DNA from: Ardenticatenaceae bacterium
GTDB taxonomy: Bacteria > Chloroflexota > Anaerolineae > Promineifilales > Promineifilaceae
Length of the DNA: 55,547 nucleotides
NCBI GenBank assembly: GCA_020634215.1
Contig: JACKCD010000038.1
Location: 1 to 55,547, forward strand
Direction: 5' to 3'
Both the position numbers and the translations under genes were made by a program. The notes under the pieces were generated by a model. It was given only the letters and a program-made list of their open reading frames with translations, made no database searches and had not been told where the DNA came from. Of this stretch, positions 43,264 to 51,517 are shown piece after piece. Positions within the stretch are counted from its first letter, which is position 1. Every line of letters starts with the position of its first letter.

Positions 43264-44252
43264 TCTGATCTCAAACCTCCCCTATCGTTTTTGTACCAAT
43301 GGATTGTTGATCTCAAGCCGATAGAAAAAGCAGTTTTTGACTCAAAGTCAAAGAAACTTTGAGCTCTATTTGTGTCTAATTTACGGCGGGGCTGCCCATT
43401 GGGTTTGCTAGTATCCCAAATAATACGGCCGTTAAATCCCACCAACCTCGCAATCATCTCCAGTAATTCTTTGATGCTAATCTCATAGCTGCTGCCTAGA
43501 TTAACCGGCAAGCTATCGTTATACCTTTCGGCCGCTAGCAAAATGCCTTCGGCAGCATCTTCCGCATACAGAAATTCACGGGTAGGCGAGCCATCACCCC
43601 AAGCCACAATGTGGTCGGCTCCCTGCTCTTTCGCCTCCAAACATTTGCGAATCAGTGCCGGAATCACGTGCGAGGTTTCTAGGTCGAAGTTGTCGCGGGG
43701 GCCATACAGATTGACGGGCAGCAAAAAGATAGAATTATAACCATACTGCTCACGATACGTCTGCGACTGCACCAACATCATCTTCTTCGCCAACCCATAC
43801 GGCGCATTGGTTTCTTCAGGGTAGCCATTCCACAAATCCTCTTCCTTAAACGGAATCGGGGCAAATTTAGGGTAGGCGCACACCGTACCCACAGCCACAA
43901 ACTTGGCAATACCTGTACGCCAGCTTTCGTGCAATAGCTGCGTCCCCATCATCAAATTGTTGTAAAAGAATTCGGCCGGCCGTTCCCGATTTGCCCCAAT
44001 CCCTCCCACATTGGCCGCCAAGTGAATAACCATGTCAACTGGCTGCCCGGCAATGCTGGTATCAGCCAACAACGCTCGAATCGCCTGAATGTGAGTCAGG
44101 TCATAGTGGGCACTGCGGGGAACGATAATTTCGGCCGTTTGGCAGTTTTGCAGCTTTTCCACCACAAAAGAACCAAGAAACCCAGCTCCGCCGGTCACAA
44201 TCACTCGCTTATTGCGCCAAAATTCTATTTGCGTGTCTAGTGGTTTTCTCAT
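43260..44252 (-). CDS. fcl: GDP-L-fucose synthase-like epimerase/reductase
   Basis: The 330-aa protein starts at 44252 behind GGAAG. It has TGGAGFLGSFVVEKLQ, HLAANVGGIGANRERPAEFFYNNLMMG, VGTVCAYPKFAPIPFKEEDLWNGYPEETNAPYGLAKK with catalytic Tyr and Lys, and PVNLYGPRDNFDLETSHVIPALI. These are hallmarks of GDP-4-keto-6-deoxymannose epimerase-reductase. It supplies GDP-L-fucose or a close relative for the glycan. A GDP-mannose dehydratase is not in the window. A one-mismatch palindrome (TACGGCCGTT, 43427) occurs, so composition returns toward the native type here. Confidence 0.9.
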   Translation of the reverse strand: MRKPLDTQIEFWRNKRVIVTGGAGFLGSFVVEKLQNCQTAEIIVPRSAHYDLTHIQAIRALLADTSIAGQPVDMVIHLAANVGGIGANRERPAEFFYNNLMMGTQLLHESWRTGIAKFVAVGTVCAYPKFAPIPFKEEDLWNGYPEETNAPYGLAKKMMLVQSQTYREQYGYNSIFLLPVNLYGPRDNFDLETSHVIPALIRKCLEAKEQGADHIVAWGDGSPTREFLYAEDAAEGILLAAERYNDSLPVNLGSSYEISIKELLEMIARLVGFNGRIIWDTSKPNGQPRRKLDTNRAQSFFDFESKTAFSIGLRSTIHWYKNDRGGLRSE

Positions 44253-44465
44253 TCGCACACTTCCTGAGACAAAGATGTAGTGAGGGTCGCCCGACCCCCT
44301 GTGAAAAAGCAGCCATTGTGTACCATACATACGCTCCCGCGATTGCGAACTGCATTGTATGGCCTATCGGTCAATAAGCATATTACGTATTGGTAAAAAA
44401 ACTGTACAAATACCGTGAATGGATAGTACCACTATCCCAAAAAGCAGAGCGATTAGACAAAAGCA

Positions 44466-45608
44466 CTATAGGGCAGTGGCATAAAATGAGGTTGTAACCC
44501 TCCCTAAATCAGCAACTGTCAACCCAGACCCCGACGGCAAGCACAGCCCTTGGGCAAAAACGCCGGCCGACACCCCACCACCCACCGCCTCATAACCCGC
44601 ATAAACGGGCTGCATGTGCATCGGCTTCCACACCGGCCGCGCCTCAATGTTGTCCGCTTCTAAAGCAAGGCGCACCGCCTCGCGGTCAGCCCCAAACTGC
44701 GTCGGGTCAATCGTCAAGCAGGTCAGCCAGCGGCTGTGGCAGCCCCACGGCGCTTCAGGCATAAACCTAATCCCCGGCAAATGTCTCAACGCCTCCTGGT
44801 AAAAGGCAAAATTTTGCCGGTGCGCTGCCACCCGTTCCGCCAGCACCCGCAGTTGCCCGCGCCCAATCCCTGCCAAAACGTTGCTCATGCGATAATTATA
44901 ACCCACCTCGGTATGTTCATAATGGGGCGCATCTTCCCGCGCCTGCGTCGCCAGCTTCCGCGCCTGCGCCATGAGGACGGCATCGTCGGAAACCAGCATT
45001 CCGCCGCCGGTGGTGGTAATGATTTTGTTGCCATTGAAGGAAAAAACGCCCAGCGTGCCAAACGTCCCCGGTGCCTTCCCTTTGTAGGTTGCCCCTACCG
45101 CCTCGGCCGCGTCCTCCACCAGCGGCACGCCGTATTGCTGACATAACGCCACGATGGGGTCAAGATCGGCTGATTGGCCGAAAAGATGCACCAGGACGAC
45201 GGCCTTGGGTTTCCGGCCGGCCCGCGCCCGCCGCCGCAGCGTATCTTCCAACAAATTAGGATCCATATTCCAGGAGACGGCCTCGCTGTCAATAAACGTT
45301 GGAATCCCCCCCTGATACAAGATCGGGTTGACGCTGGCGCAGAAGGTAAAGGTTGAAACCAACACCTCATCACCTGTCCCAACATCCAGCAGCCGCAGTG
45401 CCAAATGCAGGGCGGCCGTGCCGGAGGTGGTTGCTAGCCCATAGCGGCTGCCAACAGCAGCGCAAAATTCGGCCTCAAACGCATCTACATTGGGACCAAG
45501 CGGTGCCAGCCAGTTGCTGGCAAACGCCTCCTGCACATATTGCTGTTCATAGCCAGACATGTGGGGTGGGCAAAGGTAGATGCGTGGAGAAGTATGGGGC
45601 ATGGGCAA
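44466..45608 (-). CDS. DegT/DnrJ/EryC1-family sugar aminotransferase
   Basis: The 380-aa protein is a PLP aminotransferase of the sugar-nucleotide type: YLCPPHMSGYEQQYVQEAFASNWLAPLG, TSGTAALHLALRLL, PLVEDAAEAVGATYKGKAPGTFGTLGVFSFNGNKIITTTGGGML with the PLP lysine in GNK, and NYRMSNVLAGIG. Family members aminate 4-keto-6-deoxy sugars, the product class of CapD-like dehydratases, which fits the fusion protein in this cluster. The start may be 45608 or the next Met at 45602. It is GC-rich and typical of the native genome, with a gap of 213 bp to the fcl-like gene. Confidence 0.88.
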   Translation of the reverse strand: MPMPHTSPRIYLCPPHMSGYEQQYVQEAFASNWLAPLGPNVDAFEAEFCAAVGSRYGLATTSGTAALHLALRLLDVGTGDEVLVSTFTFCASVNPILYQGGIPTFIDSEAVSWNMDPNLLEDTLRRRARAGRKPKAVVLVHLFGQSADLDPIVALCQQYGVPLVEDAAEAVGATYKGKAPGTFGTLGVFSFNGNKIITTTGGGMLVSDDAVLMAQARKLATQAREDAPHYEHTEVGYNYRMSNVLAGIGRGQLRVLAERVAAHRQNFAFYQEALRHLPGIRFMPEAPWGCHSRWLTCLTIDPTQFGADREAVRLALEADNIEARPVWKPMHMQPVYAGYEAVGGGVSAGVFAQGLCLPSGSGLTVADLGRVTTSFYATAL

Positions 45609-45656
45609 ACTTGAGATAAAGCTGGATGATAGCTGATTATGAGACGTTCATCTGTT

Positions 45657-46145
45657 TTAGAAAAGACGAGCCAAGATAGCTTCAGGAACGTGCTGTTCCA
45701 ACTCAGGGTAATTTTCCAGCAACCGAGCAATATCGGCCAAATCCTTTTGCCGCTTGCTAGGGCGACGATTAGAGTCTTGAACAGCCCATAGTTTGCCCTG
45801 CAAAACATCATCAAGGGCGGCGACTGGTAAATCTAGCCCTAAAATGGAGCGGTGTACTGCCCGCTCTGGGAAGTCGGCATAGCGTAAATCGGTTTGTATC
45901 CGGACGTGCAGTTCTGAACCGGGTAAATAGACATTGAGGCTATGGGGAAATCGCTTGACCTGAAACCTATCGGCCATGAGTTGCTCAACTTTGTCAACGT
46001 GTTCTGTAACAACGGCTAAATCCAAATCAAGGCTAACGAGTGGGTCTGCGTAGGCGTTGACAGCCTGACCGCCAATGACGCAATATTCAATGTGGTTGTC
46101 ATCAAGCAAGTCAATGAGGCGTTCCAAAAAATCAGCTTGATCCAT
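45657..46145 (-). CDS. Nucleotidyltransferase-like protein (MNT/AbiEii type)
   Basis: The 162-aa protein starts at 46145 (MDQADFLERLIDLL). The pattern DNHIEYCVIGGQAVNAYADPLVSLDLDLAVVTEHVDKVEQLM has the GG plus D-x-D nucleotidyltransferase core, and a C-terminal KLWAVQDSNRRPSKRQKDLADIARLLE helix. It resembles small nucleotidyltransferases of the AbiEii/MNT group, some of which are toxins. No partner gene such as a HEPN or AbiEi protein is adjacent, so it may be a solitary housekeeping or remnant gene. Its function is uncertain. Confidence 0.75.
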   Translation of the reverse strand: MDQADFLERLIDLLDDNHIEYCVIGGQAVNAYADPLVSLDLDLAVVTEHVDKVEQLMADRFQVKRFPHSLNVYLPGSELHVRIQTDLRYADFPERAVHRSILGLDLPVAALDDVLQGKLWAVQDSNRRPSKRQKDLADIARLLENYPELEQHVPEAILARLF

Positions 46146-46232
46146 GGTTATCAGCTTCCAAAACGTTAATGCGTGCATTTGTTTACCCTTACAAAATAAG
46201 GATAACGGGATTTAATGAAATAGCAAGCACCG

Positions 46233-47639
46233 TTAACCGAAGAGTGCTGCCAAATTGTGGGCATAGTTGAGCAGTGCCTGGGGGAAGGCGGCCAGCCAGA
46301 GGCCGATGAGCAGCAGTAAGGTCAGCAGCCCGCGCAGCCAGAGGGGTTCTGCCGGTTGGGCAGTTGCATTGCCGTTGGGTTGAGGGGCAAAGATGGGGGC
46401 GAGAAGGCGGAAGAGGCCATAGGTGCCCAGGGCGGTGGCAAGCAAGAGGAGGATGGTTTGCCAGGAAACGGCCGTTTCTCCCCCCGCCGCCACCACTCCC
46501 GTCAAAATAACCCAGCGCCCACCAAACCCCACCGTCAGCGGCAGCCCCAGCAGTGCCAAACAGCTATAGACAAACAGTAGCAGGGCAAACGGCGACCGCC
46601 GCCCTTGTCCGGACAAATGGGTTGTATTATCGTCCCCTTCAAGCAATTGCAGCCCCACCAACGCCAGCAGTAGGCTAAGGAGCCGCACCAGCAGCAGGGC
46701 TAAGGCGGTTTCCCAGCCGACGGTGGGGGGGAAAGTGAGGGTGAGCAGCCCAAAGCCAATGTCGAGCAGCAGCAGTGCGCCCAACAGGCGGCGGGGATCA
46801 ACGGCCGTTAACGCCAGCACCCCACCCACCAGCGCCGTTGCCACCCCGCACCAGCGCCCCAATTGCCCAAACGTCCCATCAGCCAGCAGTGCCGGGTTGA
46901 GCAGCAGCAGTTGGAAGAGGAAGGCAAAAACGGCCGTTTGCCCCACCCCCAGCAGCAGCACCGTCACCCCCAGCGGCGCATCCACCACCAGACGGCTGAC
47001 CCAGACAAAAACGGGAAAGCCCCCCAGCAGCAGTAAAATCGCCAGCAGCAGCAGCCGTGCCGCCATTGCCAATTGCGCCACCTCACCAGACGAACCATAC
47101 CAGCCACTTAGCAGCAACAGGGGCAGTGCCAGCAGCGTCATAAGCACAAAGCGCAGCACCACCGACGTTGCCTCAGCCCGCCCTGCCTGGGCTGCCAGCC
47201 CCAGCAGGGCCAGCCCGCCGCACAAACAAAAGGCTTGCAGCGGCAGCAGCGGCACCAACTGCGCCAGCGCCAATGGCACCAGGGCCACCAGGGTTCCAGC
47301 TACAAATTGCTCCCCTTGCGGCCAAATCAGTGCCACCACAAACAGCAGCGTGACAATGCCATAGATAAGTTGCCACAACGCTTGGCCGCTGGGCAGCAAG
47401 GCCAGGGTCGTATCGGCCACCGTCACGGCGTGGGTGGTGGGCATGGGCAGGCTGGCGGCGGGGGCAACGGCCGTTAATTGCCACCACACCCACCATGCTC
47501 CCACCGCACCAACGGCCGTTGCCACCTGCGAACGGTTCACCCAGCGCGAACGGTGGGGAATGGGCAGCCAGCTCATGGCCTGCACTACCAAGGCCAGCAG
47601 CAGCGGCCACAGCAGCAGCAAAACGGGTAAACGCATCAT
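46233..47639 (-). CDS. Lysine-free NuoN/HyfF-like antiporter-type membrane protein
   Basis: The 468-aa protein has about fourteen helices and resembles the proton-antiporter subunits of complex I and hydrogenase-4 (NuoN/HyfF type), as in the GGFPVFVWVSRLVVDAPLGVTVLLLGVGQTAVFAFLF segment, which corresponds to the K-x-G-x-x-P-F-H-x-W helix of NuoL/M/N. The lysine at that place is Leu, and the PFHxWLPDAH motif is degraded. The whole sequence contains no Lys at all, so the standard lysine-based proton path is missing. It follows the 222-aa gene with a 4-bp overlap. It may be a structural remnant or use another ion. Five palindrome copies lie in it. Confidence 0.65.
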   Translation of the reverse strand: MMRLPVLLLLWPLLLALVVQAMSWLPIPHRSRWVNRSQVATAVGAVGAWWVWWQLTAVAPAASLPMPTTHAVTVADTTLALLPSGQALWQLIYGIVTLLFVVALIWPQGEQFVAGTLVALVPLALAQLVPLLPLQAFCLCGGLALLGLAAQAGRAEATSVVLRFVLMTLLALPLLLLSGWYGSSGEVAQLAMAARLLLLAILLLLGGFPVFVWVSRLVVDAPLGVTVLLLGVGQTAVFAFLFQLLLLNPALLADGTFGQLGRWCGVATALVGGVLALTAVDPRRLLGALLLLDIGFGLLTLTFPPTVGWETALALLLVRLLSLLLALVGLQLLEGDDNTTHLSGQGRRSPFALLLFVYSCLALLGLPLTVGFGGRWVILTGVVAAGGETAVSWQTILLLLATALGTYGLFRLLAPIFAPQPNGNATAQPAEPLWLRGLLTLLLLIGLWLAAFPQALLNYAHNLAALFG

Positions 47640-48304
47640 GCTGCCTCCGCCACCGCCACGGCTCGCTGCCCCTGCGTCAAATACGCCACTGCCACCGCCG
47701 CCAGCAGTTGCGTGGCGGCCAGCAGCGCCAGCACCAGCACCGAATGATCCAAATGGGTGTAAAACAGGTCAAACCCGGTCAAAAAGAGCAACAGCCCCAG
47801 CCCTGCCTGCCACGGATCGGTTGTCAACGCCATGCCCAGCAGCCCTAACCCCGCCAGCCCATAAACCGCCAGCGTCAAATGCCCCAGCGAGTCTGGCACG
47901 CCCGGTAGCGCATAGGCCGGGTTTTGCGCCAGCCACAGCACCAACAGCAGCATCAGCGGGGTTAAAATGAGGCGACGGGGCAGCGAGGCTGGCAGCCACA
48001 GCCGCCCTAGCCGCAGCCGCTGTTCAACAGCCTTAGGTTGCGGCTGCACTTGTCGCGCCGTCCAGTAAAAAATGAGGCACACAAACAGCCCCGCCACCAG
48101 CTTCACCGCTGCCAGCCGAGGGTCGAGCATATCGGCCAACAGCAGCCAGGCCAGCAGGTAGTGAACCATTAGCCCTGCTACCCCTGCCCGCCAATCCCAG
48201 GCGATGAGGAGAAAAACGGCCGTTAAGACCAGCAAATACGCCGCCGGTTCGCCACGCAACGCCCCAAATCGCGCCAGCCAATTAAAAACCGTCGGAATCG
48301 TCAT
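47636..48304 (-). CDS. HyfE-like small membrane protein
   Basis: The 222-aa protein has about six to seven helices and no charged motif. Size and position between two antiporter-type proteins match HyfE of hydrogenase-4 (HyfB-E-F order). Segments are LLVLTAVFLLIAWDWRAGVAGLMVHYLLAWLLLADML, an amphipathic QPQPKAVEQRLRL loop and LAVYGLAGLGLLGMALTTDPWQAGLGLLLFLTGF. Its stop overlaps the next start (ATGA). One palindrome copy is present. The role is inferred only from context and length. Confidence 0.55.
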   Translation of the reverse strand: MTIPTVFNWLARFGALRGEPAAYLLVLTAVFLLIAWDWRAGVAGLMVHYLLAWLLLADMLDPRLAAVKLVAGLFVCLIFYWTARQVQPQPKAVEQRLRLGRLWLPASLPRRLILTPLMLLLVLWLAQNPAYALPGVPDSLGHLTLAVYGLAGLGLLGMALTTDPWQAGLGLLLFLTGFDLFYTHLDHSVLVLALLAATQLLAAVAVAYLTQGQRAVAVAEAA

Positions 48305-48338
48305 GAAAAATTCCTGAATCCTGCTAACATTTGGTCAA

Positions 48339-48452
48339 ATTAAGGCTTTTTCAAGAAAAAAACGATCCCGTTCAAACTGAAAAAGCCGTGAGCCAAAGCC
48401 AAAAACAGTGCTTTGCTCGGATCATTTATTTTTGGCTTTGGCCTAAGCCGAT
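48339..48452. repeat. 114-bp dispersed repeat, copy 1
   Basis: This segment and 54393-54506 are clearly the same element in the same orientation, with roughly 80 percent identity and several small indels. It contains two inverted pairs: AAGGCTTTTTCA with TGAAAAAGCC, and GAGCCAAAGCCAAAAA with TTTTTGGCTTTGGC. It lies between the HyfE-like and HyfB-like genes. It may be a MITE, a REP-type element or a structured RNA. No target duplication is obvious. Confidence 0.85.
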
Positions 48453-48454
48453 TA

Positions 48455-48533
48455 AACCGCAGAGGGCGCGAAGAACGCAAAGATTTAGCTTGTTTTCTTC
48501 TTCTCCTTTGCGCCCTCTGCGAACTCTGCGGTT
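48455..48533. repeat. Intergenic hairpin of CGCAGAGG/CGCAAAG units
   Basis: The left arm AACCGCAGAGGGCGCG and on pairs imperfectly with the right arm ending CTCTGCGAACTCTGCGGTT. Units are the same CGCAAAG and CTCTGCG type as at 23534 and resemble a widespread simple-unit intergenic repeat. It directly follows the 114-bp element. The remaining gap to the next gene holds nothing recognised. Confidence 0.75.
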
Positions 48534-48557
48534 CAAGTTCTTAAATGTCAATAGAGC

Positions 48558-50171
48558 TTATAACAACAGAAACAGCAGCAGCAATGCCAGTAGCCACAGC
48601 AGCCCTGTTTCCCCTTCTAAAATAAGCAGCGCATCTTTTAATGCTGCCAATCCATTGCGCCCAACTTGTACAATCTGCGCTAGCAGCCACCACGCCCGCT
48701 CCGTCAACGGTACGATTTCGCGCCAGCTAAACCAGACCAATTGCTCTTGTTTTAAAAAGCGGGACAGTACACCGGCAGCAGCCAGTGTGACCAGCACCGT
48801 GAGCCACGCCAGCCAATGGGTTTGGCCTAATTGGGTGATGGCTGCCCAACGGCCGTTTATCACCAACCCCACCGCCAGCAACCCCGCCGCCACGTCTATC
48901 TTGTCCGGCCGTGCCAACGGCAACCCCTCTGTTTCAGCTTCGCGGCCACGAATGAGCTGATAAACGGCCGTTATCAGCAGCAAATGGAGCAGCATTCCAA
49001 ACAGCAGCAGCACCCCCGCCCCATTTTCCAGCCAGCCCTCATAAAGCTGCACCTGCGCCACAAAACCGGGCAGCAGCGGCACCGCCCCCACCGTCCCCAC
49101 GGCTATCAGCGGAGCCGCCAGCCGCCAGCCATATCGCCACAGAGAATGGGGTCGGGGTAACGGCCGTTCGGCCAGCAAATACAAAATCCCCGTTGCCAGC
49201 ACCAGCCCATAAACAGCCGCCAGCAGCGCCGCCACCCCACCCCACAGCCCCACCAAAAACGTTTGTCCGGTCAGTGCCAATGCCACCCAGCCCACAGCAC
49301 GCTCCGGCGTTGCCAAATCGCGCCACAGCAGCACCACCCCCACCAGCGACCCCAGCAGCCCAACGGCCGTAAACGCCAAACTCGTATCCAGTGCCGCCTC
49401 GTTAATCACCACCAACTGCACCAGCGTCACCACCCCCAGCAGTGGCGGCACGCTGTTGAGCAGCCAGGCCAACGGCAGCGGGAGCGGTGTATGGCGAGGT
49501 CGCCAGCCATGCAGCGGCCACACCCCCATCTGCACCAGCACCGCCAGCAGCACCACCGTCATCACGACAGGGTTGCCCGCCCCCACCACCAAACTCTCGC
49601 TGCCGTTAAGCGACACCAAAATGCCGACCAGCCACAGCCCAAACAACGCCAGCAAATGCCACGCCACTCGCTTCAGCCGCAATGACCACCCATCTGCATC
49701 CCGACTGCTGGCCGCAGCCAGCACGGCAAACCACGCCGCCGTCAACAGCAGCCAGCCAGCCATCAAGCTGGGCAGCGTATCGGCCCAAATGGTGGCTAAA
49801 CCGGTGAGGAGCAGCAGCAACACAAAAATGGGTAAGCCGGGGGTGTCGTCTTGAGCGTGCCAAAGGGTGAGACAAACGGCCGTTATCATCCCCAGCAGCA
49901 GCCCACTTAGCTCCCAACCCACCTCGTCCATGCGCCACGCCCACGGCGGCACGGGCAGCATGGCCGACCAGCGCGGCAGCACCACCAGCAGCGGCAGCAG
50001 CAGCCGCTCCCCTAGCCAAATAAGCAGCCCAATGCCGCACACCCCCGTCGTTGCCGCCCACGTCGCCGCCGACCAAACCCAGTTGACGCGCCGATACGCC
50101 ACCAGCACCACCGCCAGCAAACCGAGCAGCAGCCAATAAACCAAAAAGAGCAAGGATGATAAAGCTAACAT
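48558..50171 (-). CDS. HyfB/NuoL-like antiporter-type membrane protein lacking the helix-7 lysine
   Basis: I use the ATG at 50171, giving 537 aa; codons upstream would cover the divergent promoter. About fourteen helices and the segment LLAVLVQMGVWPLHGWRPRHTPLPLPLAWLLNSVPP fit the family motif K-x-G-x-x-P-x-H-x-W-L-P with helix 7 preceding it, but the lysine is Gln, while PLHGW is kept. A WFSWREIVPLTERAWWLL loop and a long terminal helix follow. With the HyfE-like and HyfF-like genes it forms a three-gene module with no hydrogenase or NuoH partner in view. The divergent lipoprotein gene shares its upstream region. Palindrome copies lie at 48848, 48963, 49159 and 49875. Confidence 0.65.
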   Translation of the reverse strand: MLALSSLLFLVYWLLLGLLAVVLVAYRRVNWVWSAATWAATTGVCGIGLLIWLGERLLLPLLVVLPRWSAMLPVPPWAWRMDEVGWELSGLLLGMITAVCLTLWHAQDDTPGLPIFVLLLLLTGLATIWADTLPSLMAGWLLLTAAWFAVLAAASSRDADGWSLRLKRVAWHLLALFGLWLVGILVSLNGSESLVVGAGNPVVMTVVLLAVLVQMGVWPLHGWRPRHTPLPLPLAWLLNSVPPLLGVVTLVQLVVINEAALDTSLAFTAVGLLGSLVGVVLLWRDLATPERAVGWVALALTGQTFLVGLWGGVAALLAAVYGLVLATGILYLLAERPLPRPHSLWRYGWRLAAPLIAVGTVGAVPLLPGFVAQVQLYEGWLENGAGVLLLFGMLLHLLLITAVYQLIRGREAETEGLPLARPDKIDVAAGLLAVGLVINGRWAAITQLGQTHWLAWLTVLVTLAAAGVLSRFLKQEQLVWFSWREIVPLTERAWWLLAQIVQVGRNGLAALKDALLILEGETGLLWLLALLLLFLLL

Positions 50172-50232
50172 AGGCAATAAGCAGCGGATTGTAGCCTGTT
50201 GACAGATGGCAAGCAAAGCGGTCGGAATCCGG

Positions 50233-50238
50233 TATAAT
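50233..50238 (+). promoter_or_regulatory. -10 box TATAAT of the lipoprotein gene, leaderless or nearly so
   Basis: A perfect TATAAT ends 8 bp before the ATG at 50247. Transcription from it would begin at or within a base or two of the start codon, giving a leaderless mRNA. No ribosome site lies upstream of the ATG. A -35 is not clear; TTGACA at 50199-50204 is too far away. Confidence 0.55.
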
Positions 50239-50246
50239 TGTCTCTC

Positions 50247-51437
50247 ATGATTAAACATCTATCCTTGGCTTATTCTGGAACCCTGTTTTTGCTGCTTATA
50301 TGGCTGTTAACTAGCTGCAACGGCAGCAGCCCAAACAACGTTGCCATCCCCACACAGGTGGCGGTGGCGCAGTTGCCCACGCTGTCCCCAACGGCCGTTT
50401 CCACCACCCTCCCCGCTACCCTCGATCTCTCCTCCCTGGCTCCCACGCCAGAACCAACGGCCGTTTTACCAACCTCCACCCCTCGTCCAACCGCCACCCT
50501 CCCACCTTCCTTCGTCAACATTAGCGACCCCGCCGCCGAGGCCACCGTGCTGCTGGGCAGCGACATCACGATGCGTGGGCTGGCGCAGCTTGCCCCCAGC
50601 CAAACAATTTCGCTGACGTTACGGGCGTTAAACGGCCGTTTGCTCACCGAAACCGTCGGCCTAGTCGAAGATACCTTCTGGCAAGCCAGGTTACGCATTC
50701 CCGAATTTGTCAGCGGCTCTGCCAGCCTCATTGCTACCGTCACCGACAACCACGCCGCCGTCATCAGCGACACCGTTCCCATTCAGTTGACGCTTGACCC
50801 CACGACCACGGATCGGTATTTGGTGCTGTTTCGCCCGCAGGCAGAAGAAACGGCCGTTGCTGGCTACAACCTCTTTTTTGACGGCAACGCCCAGCGTCCC
50901 GGCGGCAGCTTTGTCAACATTGCCGTCTTTGGCGACGATTGCCAAACCCGGCTCGCCAGCCAAAGCTACCCCCTGCGCGGCAGCGGCTACTGGCAGGCGT
51001 TCCTCATCTTGCCCCCCACCGCTTCTGGCTCCGTCTGCGCCATTGCTGGTTTTGGCACACCCGGCGAAGACACCTGGCGTGAAGTTCAGCTCCCGCTGAC
51101 TGTTCTGCCCAGCGACGACCCCGAAGCTAAGGGGATTACGATTGGCAACCCGCCGCCGGAGGCCACAGCCACGGCCGGCAAAGACCTGTTTATCTATGGC
51201 ACGGCTTTTGCTGCCCAGCTTGCCCCAGTGCGCGTTTCCATTTTGCTGGAAAACGGCCGTATTATCAGCGAAACCGACAGCAGCACCGACTTCTGGGGCT
51301 ATTGGGAGCAAAGCATCTTTCTCCCCAACGACGTTGAAGGCCCCGCCCAAGTCACCGTCACCGTCGGCGAACCAGATGACCCGTTTTATAGCCAAACGTC
51401 TACCACGATTATCATTGAACTAGCCGAAGTTCCTTAA
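50247..51437 (+). CDS. Lipoprotein with three Ig-like repeats
   Basis: From the ATG at 50247 the 396-aa protein has a lipoprotein signal (LFLLLIWLLTSC) and a long Thr/Pro/Ala-rich linker (residues about 25-88), then three related beta domains beginning near FVNISDPAAEATVLLGSDITMRGLA, FRPQAEETAVAGYNLFFDGNA and ITIGNPPPEATATAGKDLFIYGTA. Each ends with a WQARL or WEQSI-like strand, as in Gmad2/Ig-like domains of bacterial surface proteins. The function is likely structural or adhesive. It is divergent from the HyfB-like gene. Four palindrome copies and variants fall in linkers and loops. Confidence 0.78.
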   Translation: MIKHLSLAYSGTLFLLLIWLLTSCNGSSPNNVAIPTQVAVAQLPTLSPTAVSTTLPATLDLSSLAPTPEPTAVLPTSTPRPTATLPPSFVNISDPAAEATVLLGSDITMRGLAQLAPSQTISLTLRALNGRLLTETVGLVEDTFWQARLRIPEFVSGSASLIATVTDNHAAVISDTVPIQLTLDPTTTDRYLVLFRPQAEETAVAGYNLFFDGNAQRPGGSFVNIAVFGDDCQTRLASQSYPLRGSGYWQAFLILPPTASGSVCAIAGFGTPGEDTWREVQLPLTVLPSDDPEAKGITIGNPPPEATATAGKDLFIYGTAFAAQLAPVRVSILLENGRIISETDSSTDFWGYWEQSIFLPNDVEGPAQVTVTVGEPDDPFYSQTSTTIIIELAEVP

Positions 51438-51447
51438 CCAGGAAACT

Positions 51448-51508
51448 GAGAGACTGGGAAACGAGGAGATTGCTTAAGTCTCTCAATCTCCCAGTTTCCC
51501 AGTCTCTT
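51448..51508. repeat. Intergenic hairpin of GAGACTGGGAAAC units
   Basis: The arms 51448-51472 and 51484-51508 are near reverse complements (AGAGACTGGGAAAC and GGAGATTG blocks match). It lies between the lipoprotein and alcohol dehydrogenase genes, just before the latter's start. Same class as the other simple-unit hairpins. Confidence 0.8.
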
Positions 51509-51517
51509 CTTAACCCC

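Larger units (their letters stand above)
31499..43300. other. AT-rich polysaccharide block lacking the palindrome over most of its length
   Basis: From about 31.5 to 43.3 kb the sequence is plainly richer in A and T than on either side, and codons shift to A/T third positions. The block contains only one exact AACGGCCGTT, at 33117, while flanking DNA averages more than one per kilobase. A one-mismatch form (AACAGCCGTT) occurs in the asparagine synthase gene. All genes are glycan genes in one direction. Together this suggests DNA gained by transfer and not yet adapted. No integrase, tRNA or boundary repeat is seen at the edges. Confidence 0.7.

Noticed and set aside
31499..43300. Prophage or integrative element as source of the AT-rich block
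   Set aside because: No integrase, transposase, phage structural gene, tRNA or flanking direct repeat was found; all genes are glycan genes in one direction.
45657..46145. Toxin-antitoxin or abortive infection system
   Set aside because: Only a single nucleotidyltransferase-like gene is present; no partner antitoxin, HEPN or regulator gene lies beside it.
50199..50204. TTGACA as the -35 box for the TATAAT at 50233
   Set aside because: The spacer is 28 bp, far longer than the usual 16-19 bp.
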